Shown one piece after another: positions 51,921 to 57,729 of a DNA stretch of 57,729 nt. Made by a program: the position numbers and the translations under genes. The notes beneath the pieces were generated by a model. That model was given only the letters and a program-made list of their open reading frames with translations. It did not search any database and was not told where the DNA came from. This DNA is from Negativicutes bacterium. GTDB lineage: Bacteria > Bacillota > JAAYKD01. The stretch's first letter is position 1. Each line of letters begins with the position of its first letter. The DNA lies in NCBI GenBank assembly GCA_021372785.1, contig JAJFTT010000006.1, positions 1 through 57,729 of the forward strand. The letters run 5' to 3'.

Positions 51921-53744
51921 CTACTCCTCCGCCGGCTCTTGCTGCGGCAAATAAGCCTGCAGCACTGTTTTCATTTCCCGCAGATAATTGACCCGGTCAT
52001 CATGGCTCCAAAAATAGAACTGCTCTGCGGAAGATAAGGGGTTGTAGTATTTGAGGAAGACTCTGCGGGTGCAGATGGGGATATACTTTCCCTCTTTATC
52101 CAGTTGAATGATCGCCCGGCGCTTCACTTCAAAAACGGAATTATTCAGAACATTGTTATCCGGCTGGCTGAGAAGTGCTAGATTGGCAATACTGTGCATG
52201 TCGTCGCCCGATTCGCCGCTGGTTTTGGAGAAGAGTTCAATGATCCGCTCAGAAACGGCGCTGAATTTCTCCCAGCTTAAACGGCTGCGATCCATGGTTT
52301 TGACTTCCCGGATCAGCTCCTCCATCTTCTGGCGGCGCTCCTTGCTCTGATTTTTTTTGACTTCCTCCATCAGGGCAAGATGATAGTTCAGCCAGGTCAG
52401 CCATTGCTCTTTCTTATTACGGTCGAGCCCTTCGGAATTCTGCGCGTGGATATGCTCAAGACTCCAGCGGGTTGATTTATGAAAACGGAATGGGTATTTC
52501 TCCGCGATGCCGGCGTTGCTGCGGATGGACTCCACATTGAACAGCAGCAGCGCGCGCGAAATTTTCTCATAATCGGCGTTCTCTTCATAACTTAAATCGG
52601 CCAGCTGAAAATTGACTTTCTCGCGGATCAGGTCGTCCAGCTTGCCTTCAAACTTATCTTTTCTGGTTTGCAGCGAGGCGGTGATCAGATCATCCAAATT
52701 TTCGCCAACATGGATCAGATAGCCCACTTTATGATAGAGATTTTTATTTTTATACCATTCGCACAACGTCTGATCGTATTGTTCAATGGAAAACCACAAT
52801 TTCCTTAACGATTGATCCTTTGCTTTGACGCGCTGGTATAAATGAATAAAGGTATAAAGCGGATCGAATTCCCGCTTCCTTTTTTTGGCCATCATATCAA
52901 AGAGCAGCTCGATCTTATTGGCATAATTCGACTGCGGCTCGTTGCTGATGAAAGCCCAAAAATCCGGATCGGCCAGGCGCAGTTCCATTTCGTCCCAGAG
53001 CAGCGCGATTTCATTCTTCATTTGCTGTTTTTCGGCTTCGTCAATCGCTTCGTCATCAAAACCGGAAGAAGACAAAAACAAGGCTTTGATCAGCTCCGAG
53101 TTGGTCAGCGGAATCTTGCCCATATTCAGCCGCGTGAAGAGTTCCCTGCCATCCGCCTGCGCTTCCGCCTCATACCAGATAATCTGCACCGAGAAGCGGT
53201 CTTCTTCTTTGCCCAGAATGGTACTGAGAAAATTCTCGCGGTCGCTGCGGTCTTTCATATTTTGGCCGTTGCTGAACCAGTCTTTGATCACCCGGTAGGC
53301 TTTGGACATGTAATAGAAATCGATATTGGACGTATCGTCGTGAATCTCCCGCAAAAATTGCTCGCTTTGTTTTCGGGTTTCATAGCGCAGCGTGAAACTG
53401 TTCCTGCCGTAGTGAGCCTGCAGGCTGTCGGTATGCAGGTATTCCCTGCTGATGTAATACAGAATGATATAAAGCGTGGTCAGCCGCTGCTGGCCGTCGA
53501 TGACTTCCCAGCCCTGCAGCCGTTTGCCGTCTTCCTGCCAGCTTTTCTTTTTTACGACAATGGGCTGCAGACAATAGAATTCCGCCTCGGTGGTGCGTCG
53601 GCTTTTACAACGGAAGGCCCAGATATCATCCAGGAGATCCAGCACCTGCTGTTCGGTCCAGCGGTAACCGCGTTGATAAGCAGGAATAAAAAAATTCTCT
53701 CCCAGCAGCCGGTTGATGGATTTTAAGACTAAGTTAGCGGGCAT
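51921..53744 (-). CDS. DUF262-DUF1524 (GmrSD-like) nuclease
   Basis: 607 residues from the ATG at 53744 (AGAGGTGA upstream). The DUF262 half has FFIPAYQRGYRWTEQQVLDLLDDI, EVIDGQQRLTTLYIILYYI and LFTRLNMGKIPLTNSELIKA. The C-terminal half has the DUF1524 His-Me nuclease pattern SLEHIHAQNSEGLD, then SIANLALLSQPDNNVLNNS with FEVKRR. This arrangement matches GmrSD-type type IV restriction enzymes. First gene of the pair, two bases before the coupled DUF262 gene. The next genes upstream form a toxin-antitoxin module, as is usual in defence islands. Confidence 0.9.
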   Translation of the reverse strand: MPANLVLKSINRLLGENFFIPAYQRGYRWTEQQVLDLLDDIWAFRCKSRRTTEAEFYCLQPIVVKKKSWQEDGKRLQGWEVIDGQQRLTTLYIILYYISREYLHTDSLQAHYGRNSFTLRYETRKQSEQFLREIHDDTSNIDFYYMSKAYRVIKDWFSNGQNMKDRSDRENFLSTILGKEEDRFSVQIIWYEAEAQADGRELFTRLNMGKIPLTNSELIKALFLSSSGFDDEAIDEAEKQQMKNEIALLWDEMELRLADPDFWAFISNEPQSNYANKIELLFDMMAKKRKREFDPLYTFIHLYQRVKAKDQSLRKLWFSIEQYDQTLCEWYKNKNLYHKVGYLIHVGENLDDLITASLQTRKDKFEGKLDDLIREKVNFQLADLSYEENADYEKISRALLLFNVESIRSNAGIAEKYPFRFHKSTRWSLEHIHAQNSEGLDRNKKEQWLTWLNYHLALMEEVKKNQSKERRQKMEELIREVKTMDRSRLSWEKFSAVSERIIELFSKTSGESGDDMHSIANLALLSQPDNNVLNNSVFEVKRRAIIQLDKEGKYIPICTRRVFLKYYNPLSSAEQFYFWSHDDRVNYLREMKTVLQAYLPQQEPAEE

Positions 53745-53808
53745 TGGGCAGTCACCTCTTTCAAAAACCAAGCGCAGGCTGCGGCTTTACCGTGAAAAAA
53801 CCACAGTA

Positions 53809-54858
53809 TTACACTATATCATATTTCATTTTTAAGGTATTCATTCTATTGTATGGAACATAGCTTTCTTTTTGAAGTCGTCCTAAAACAATTCCAGGCG
53901 CGATTTTAATCTTTTGTGCAAATGCAAGAATAGAGTCCTCTGTAAATTCATGTGAATCAGTATATTCTTGATAGAGCTCTGGCGGTATGAGCATATTTGC
54001 TGCAAAAACATTCGCTGCAATTTCCTGCTGCTGCTTATCTTCCTCTAACGCACCTATATGCCCTAAAACAATGTGACCCACTTCATGAAAAAGGCTAAAC
54101 CAAAACTTATCTGCATCTTTACCACGAACTGTTAACCCCATAACGATGCGGTTGCCATCATAAAAGGTGGCTCCATCTAGAAAAGAACCTCCAATATGCG
54201 GCAAAAGCACCAAAGCAACCCCACATTGCGTAAATAAATTGATGAGTTCGCTGCAAAATACATCAGGAGTAGTTCGTGTCATCTCGCGGATGCGAGGCAA
54301 TTCCAATTCTAACTTGCTGATATTGATTGCTGCCGTTTCATATTGCCTTGCTTCAATTCTTGCTTTCTGTGCCCATATAGCAAGGCTATAGTCAGATACT
54401 TCATTCGCATCTGCTTTTCGGTAAACAATGCCCGGTATTCTTAAATTTTCCAACAATTCCAGTTTTGCCACTTCAAAGAAGGCTCTTAAATGTATCGCTT
54501 TTTCTTCTGCATTTCTTGTTGCTGCAACCCATCCTAAAGCTGCAATTTTTGCATAGGGAAATTTTTCTGCGAGTTCCACATCTTGAGCCAATTCATTTTC
54601 CGCAATAACACGAGCCAGTTTTTCTCTGTAGATGGCTTCGAGATTGTTCCAAAAGCCCGCCGGTACACCCAAAACAGACTCAAGCCTTAACGCGACTTCC
54701 TGAGTCAATTCAACCTGACCATTGATCAAGCGGCTAATGTGTTTCTCGGATAATCCCATGCGAGAAGCAAATTCTTTTTGTTTCATACCTCGATTTTCGA
54801 GTTGTTCCCGGATTGTTGCACCCGGTGGAACAGCAATTGTACTATTGCTGTAGATCAT
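53809..54858 (-). CDS. higA: HigA-type antitoxin with XRE HTH and ImmA/IrrE metallopeptidase domain
   Basis: 349 residues. The HTH (about 15-70: REQLENRGMKQKEFASRMGL, SEKHISRLINGQ) is the HigA type. The C-terminal half has the zinc-peptidase motif LFHEVGHIVLGH and the downstream EIAANVFAANMLIPPE, as in ImmA/IrrE proteins. The protein probably binds its own promoter, neutralises HigB, and may also cleave or sense a repressor. AAGGAGAG precedes the ATG. It follows higB by 53 bp. It is AT-richer than its neighbours, which suggests acquisition. Confidence 0.88.
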   Translation of the reverse strand: MIYSNSTIAVPPGATIREQLENRGMKQKEFASRMGLSEKHISRLINGQVELTQEVALRLESVLGVPAGFWNNLEAIYREKLARVIAENELAQDVELAEKFPYAKIAALGWVAATRNAEEKAIHLRAFFEVAKLELLENLRIPGIVYRKADANEVSDYSLAIWAQKARIEARQYETAAINISKLELELPRIREMTRTTPDVFCSELINLFTQCGVALVLLPHIGGSFLDGATFYDGNRIVMGLTVRGKDADKFWFSLFHEVGHIVLGHIGALEEDKQQQEIAANVFAANMLIPPELYQEYTDSHEFTEDSILAFAQKIKIAPGIVLGRLQKESYVPYNRMNTLKMKYDIV

Positions 54859-54911
54859 AATTAATCTCTCCTTATCACATGACTACATCAAAATCACAAG
54901 ACGATATCAAA

Positions 54912-55211
54912 TCAATGGTAGTCTTCGATCTTGATCACCTGCACTACCTGGCTCTCCTCTTCACTTAGTATAAATACTAAGCGATATGGTTGCACTAAAT
55001 CCATAGCATACTGACCTTTTCGATCCCCCACAAGCGGATGACATTTGCCAATACGAAATTTGACAAGCATCTGAACCGAATCAGCAGCATTAAGCTCTGC
55101 AATCCGTTGATGGATGAGCACCGCCATGCTATCACCATGATTTTTCTTAGCTGTTGAAAAGTTTGTGCATTCCTCTTTCAACTTTCGAGTTTTGTAAGTT
55201 ATCCGAAGCAA
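54912..55211 (-). CDS. higB: HigB-type toxin (RelE/ParE family)
   Basis: 99 residues from a TTG at 55211 (GAGGTGG upstream). The sequence follows the HigB pattern: ITYKTRKLKEECTNFSTAKK, IHQRIAELNAADSVQML, GKCHPLVGDRKGQYAMDL and PYRLVFIL. These toxins cleave mRNA on the ribosome. It precedes higA (toxin first), the usual higBA order. A strong promoter lies upstream. Full length, so probably active. Confidence 0.88.
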   Translation of the reverse strand: MLRITYKTRKLKEECTNFSTAKKNHGDSMAVLIHQRIAELNAADSVQMLVKFRIGKCHPLVGDRKGQYAMDLVQPYRLVFILSEEESQVVQVIKIEDYH

Positions 55212-55242
55212 CTCACCACCTCTTTACCTGTAAGGTTAATTT

Positions 55243-55271
55243 ATGATAACATAATTCACGGCAACTGTCAA
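55243..55271 (-). promoter_or_regulatory. Promoter of higBA
   Basis: TTGACA (55266-55271), 17 bp, TATCAT (55243-55248), read leftwards. The AT-rich, partly symmetric TTATGATAACATAA at the -10 box is a plausible HigA operator. Confidence 0.75.
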
Positions 55272-55447
55272 TAGAAGATATACCTTATGGGTTAATTATC
55301 TACGGGTGGAACTTCTTGCTCAGTATCGCTCTTCTTTAATTGAGGTAAAAAGGTCTCATCTCAAGGGTTGCTTGCATCAACCGTCTTTCGTATGTTACGA
55401 TGTCATCAGCAATACTGTTCTGGCGATTCAGCAAAAGGAGGCTCTTC

Positions 55448-57559
55448 ATGCAAAAAATTTATCAAGTGAAACGTACCCTGCTGCTTTCCCTGCTTCTGCT
55501 GCTCGTGTTGGCTAAGCTGGGTTTTGCGCCGGCCAACGTGCTGGCCGCGGACGGAAACCGGGCCGATGCCATCGTCGACAGCTTTCGGCTGCCCTACACG
55601 GCGGACTCCGGTTATCCTTATATTGACGCCAACAACCGCACACAAGTGCCGCTGCGCCTGACCTGCGAGGCCATCGGCTGCCAGGTCGCCTGGGACGCAA
55701 ACCGCAAAGAAGCCACCATCAGCAAAGGTGCGGTCAGCGTGCTGGTTGCCATCGATTCCAGTACCATCTACCGCAACAATCAGGCGATCGCCAATGATAC
55801 GACCGCGGTGATCAACCCCGCCGACGGCCGCACCTATCTGCCCATCCGCGTTGTCCTGGAAGCCTTTGGCTGCAAAGTTAATTGGGATCAGGCAAACCGG
55901 ACCGTCCTGGTCGACAGCCAATGCAGCGCCGCTTATGCGAAATCCCTGGAAACCGGCGCGGTCGCCCGGGCCAACTACTGGCCGAATTTTAACGCCGGTC
56001 TCGCCGCCTGTCAGAGCGGAGCCTATCCGGCGGCGATTCCCCAATTGGAACAGGCGGTCTGTGATCTCAGCGTTTATGGCGGCGGAGACGGTCTGAACGG
56101 CAAGTATACCAATCTCGCCCTGGCTTTTTTCAATCTAGGCACTTGCCAGGCCAAAGTTGGCAATTACGACCGGGCGGCGGCCAGCTATCTGCGGGAAGCC
56201 GATTACTGGCAGCTGCTCCATGCCGAATACAGCGCTGCCGCCGACAGCTACAATGCCAATCAGGCCGAACAGATGATCATCGACGCCCGACGCCGGGCGG
56301 AGTATTGCGCTGCCGGGATCAGCCTGTATGCCGTCACCAACGACGCGAGTTTATCGCTGGTCAACCATTACGGCGAAGCCGGAGAAAGCAAAAACGGCAT
56401 TCTGCTGGGCGCTTATGCCGAGGCGGAAAAGGCGCTGAGCGGCAACTATACCACCTTCTCCCATTATGTTGGCAAAACGCACGGAGCTTATCTGATTTAT
56501 TACTCCGTCGGCGCCAATCTGGAGGCGCAATATGGCCTCAAACAGTATATCCGCCTGGCGCAGGAAAGCAACACCGTCCTGCAAATTGCGCTGCAGCCGC
56601 TGAGCGGCCTCGATTACGTGCTGTCGGACCAGGGCAAGACGTGGCTGGAGAACTTCGCGAAATACCTGGCAACCACCGGCGTGCCTGTTTATGTGCGCTT
56701 TGCCGCCGAAATGAATCTCGAGAGTACGCCCTGGTTCACCGGCGGCGCTCGTTATATTGAAGCCTTCCGCCGTGTTTATACCATAATACATCAATATGCC
56801 GGCAACGTGGCGGTCGTCTGGTCGCCGAATTTTTATCCCACAACCAATTACGAAACCTTCTATCCCGGTGATGACTATTGCGATTATGTCGGCGTTTCGG
56901 CTTATCAAAACTACAGCGATGCCCTGGCCGCCACCGATCCGCTGGGCGAAGGCAAAGTGCGCCAGCGTTTCATCAACAGTCCGGCGGCGCTCTATATGCT
57001 TTATGGCGGTAAAAAGCCGATCATCATCTCGGAAGGCGCCGCAACCTTTGTTTCGCAAGAAGGCAGCGACGTCACCGCTTTCGCCAACTGGCAATTGAAA
57101 GATTTTTATACCTATCTGCCTATCCTCTACCCCAATGTCAAAGCCATGTTTTACTTTGATTCTGCCGATAGCGGCGCGGTCATCCGCAACTTTATGCTCT
57201 CGCAAAACGCCACCCTGCGCAGCACCTACAGCAGCGTGATCCAGTCTGCCAGTTATTTGTCTGACTATACCGCCGGCGCAAAATTAGCGACCTACTATGT
57301 GCCTCTGTTTGGCGTCTCCATTCCGGCTGACACCGCGCAGTTGTGCAGCTATGTCAATTATATCGACAACGAAGCGGTCGCCAGCGTAAGCTATCAGATC
57401 AACGGCAGCAAGCTTGGCACGGCCTACACCGCTCCCTTTACCATCTCCTGCGATCTGACCGCTTACCGGGGCATGCAAGATGTTGAGTTTTTAGTGTCTG
57501 CCTATGACAGTGCGGGCCGGCTGCTGCTGCAGCGCAGCTTCCAGGCGGATCTTCGCTAA
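55448..57559 (+). CDS. Secreted GH26-like glycoside hydrolase with copper-amine-oxidase-like N-terminal domain
   Basis: 703 residues from the ATG at 55448 (AAAGGAGG upstream). A signal peptide (about 1-35) is followed by a copper amine oxidase N-terminal-type domain (about 50-160: QVPLRLTCEAIGCQVAWDANRKEATI, TYLPIRVVLEAFGCKVNWDQANRTVLV in pieces) and a TPR-like stretch (about 165-285). The GH26-like barrel has the acid/base candidate Glu421 (VRFAAEMN) and nucleophile candidate Glu529 (IIISEGA), then a C-terminal Ig-like domain. GH26 enzymes cut beta-mannans or related glucans. The protein probably sits in the wall. The substrate is inferred only. Confidence 0.82.
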   Translation: MQKIYQVKRTLLLSLLLLLVLAKLGFAPANVLAADGNRADAIVDSFRLPYTADSGYPYIDANNRTQVPLRLTCEAIGCQVAWDANRKEATISKGAVSVLVAIDSSTIYRNNQAIANDTTAVINPADGRTYLPIRVVLEAFGCKVNWDQANRTVLVDSQCSAAYAKSLETGAVARANYWPNFNAGLAACQSGAYPAAIPQLEQAVCDLSVYGGGDGLNGKYTNLALAFFNLGTCQAKVGNYDRAAASYLREADYWQLLHAEYSAAADSYNANQAEQMIIDARRRAEYCAAGISLYAVTNDASLSLVNHYGEAGESKNGILLGAYAEAEKALSGNYTTFSHYVGKTHGAYLIYYSVGANLEAQYGLKQYIRLAQESNTVLQIALQPLSGLDYVLSDQGKTWLENFAKYLATTGVPVYVRFAAEMNLESTPWFTGGARYIEAFRRVYTIIHQYAGNVAVVWSPNFYPTTNYETFYPGDDYCDYVGVSAYQNYSDALAATDPLGEGKVRQRFINSPAALYMLYGGKKPIIISEGAATFVSQEGSDVTAFANWQLKDFYTYLPILYPNVKAMFYFDSADSGAVIRNFMLSQNATLRSTYSSVIQSASYLSDYTAGAKLATYYVPLFGVSIPADTAQLCSYVNYIDNEAVASVSYQINGSKLGTAYTAPFTISCDLTAYRGMQDVEFLVSAYDSAGRLLLQRSFQADLR

Positions 57560-57590
57560 GCAGCAACGAACCTGTTTTTCACTTGCTTAT

Positions 57591-57615
57591 GCCTGAGGTA
57601 AATAGGCGATTTTTT
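57591..57615 (+). terminator. Weak terminator candidate after the GH26-like gene
   Basis: GCCT pairs with AGGC around GAGGTAAAT, followed by GATTTTTTG. The stem is only 4 bp. The remaining 114 bases to the window end show no gene. Confidence 0.3.
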
Positions 57616-57729
57616 GATGGAAGGCATTTTTCTCAAATCGTTGAAAATAGTACTGTTTACAAAAAAGTGGTAAGCGTCAAATAACACCCACATAGTCAAA
57701 CGAACTTCGAAATGAGATAATACCTCCTA

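Noticed and set aside
56351-57205. 284-codon minus-strand frame inside the GH26-like gene
   Set aside because: Antisense shadow; the plus-strand frame has signal peptide and domain motifs.

Overview
This window comes from a member of the Bacillota, most likely an anaerobic clostridial lineage. The evidence is the Bacillota-type gene neighbourhoods (tig-clpX-lon; rpsF-ssb-rpsR-yybS-rplI-lonC-dnaB; ftsE-ftsX-LytM peptidase; lysS), the redox repressor Rex, DUF951 and YybS proteins, RNase J, a T-box leader and sigma-A promoters of TTGACA-N17-TATAAT type. A LonC-type protease suggests an endospore former (inference). No genus can be named from the sequence alone.

Layout. 1-5.2 kb (minus): the 5' end of lon, a decayed SpoIIE/PP2C phosphatase fragment overlapping rex, clpX, tig and a tRNA-Gly. 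No clpP lies between tig and clpX. 5.3-12 kb (minus): uvrB, an S41 peptidase with a tandem-repeat N-terminus, then the division/cell-wall unit ftsE-ftsX-M23 peptidase. 12.4-18.2 kb: rnj (plus), mreB, a Nudix gene and lysS (minus), and a marR gene (plus). 18.3-23 kb: a family A DNA polymerase without 5' nuclease, Nudix, HAD and P-loop kinase-like genes, and tcdA. 23.2-34 kb (plus): a surface/envelope set (SGNH hydrolase, membrane-anchored propeller, CvpA, DUF951), then the ribosomal/replication operon with an S6:S18-type leader, a flavoprotein, and tRNA-Lys and tRNA-Val.

34-47 kb is an accessory, rearranged zone. It holds cysK, a carboxypeptidase-regulatory-like protein, and a 0.7-kb field of palindromic repeats whose arms change in a compensatory way. 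Next comes trpB behind a T-box with a UGG (Trp) specifier. A 2.4-kb insert follows, AT-rich in its first half (39.2-40.5 kb), flanked by direct copies of the trpB leader plus the tail of the upstream gene. The insert carries a Cys-rich secreted protein, a small membrane protein and a 5'-truncated group II intron relic. The second leader copy has lost 207 bp, which removes T-box stem I. Beyond it are an intact BtrH/C39-like gene, a multiply frameshifted Ldh2-family dehydrogenase, an M32 carboxypeptidase next to an internally deleted paralogue, and an M20 amidohydrolase.

47-57.7 kb: a B3/B4-domain protein, a small C39-like protein and a YbaK deacylase. A defence-like cluster follows: two coupled DUF262 proteins, one with a DUF1524-type HNH motif, beside a higB-higA toxin-antitoxin pair. 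The window ends with a secreted GH26-like glycosidase carrying a copper-amine-oxidase-like N-terminal domain. A short DUF262-like N-terminal relic is also fused into the rearranged zone at 39.2 kb.
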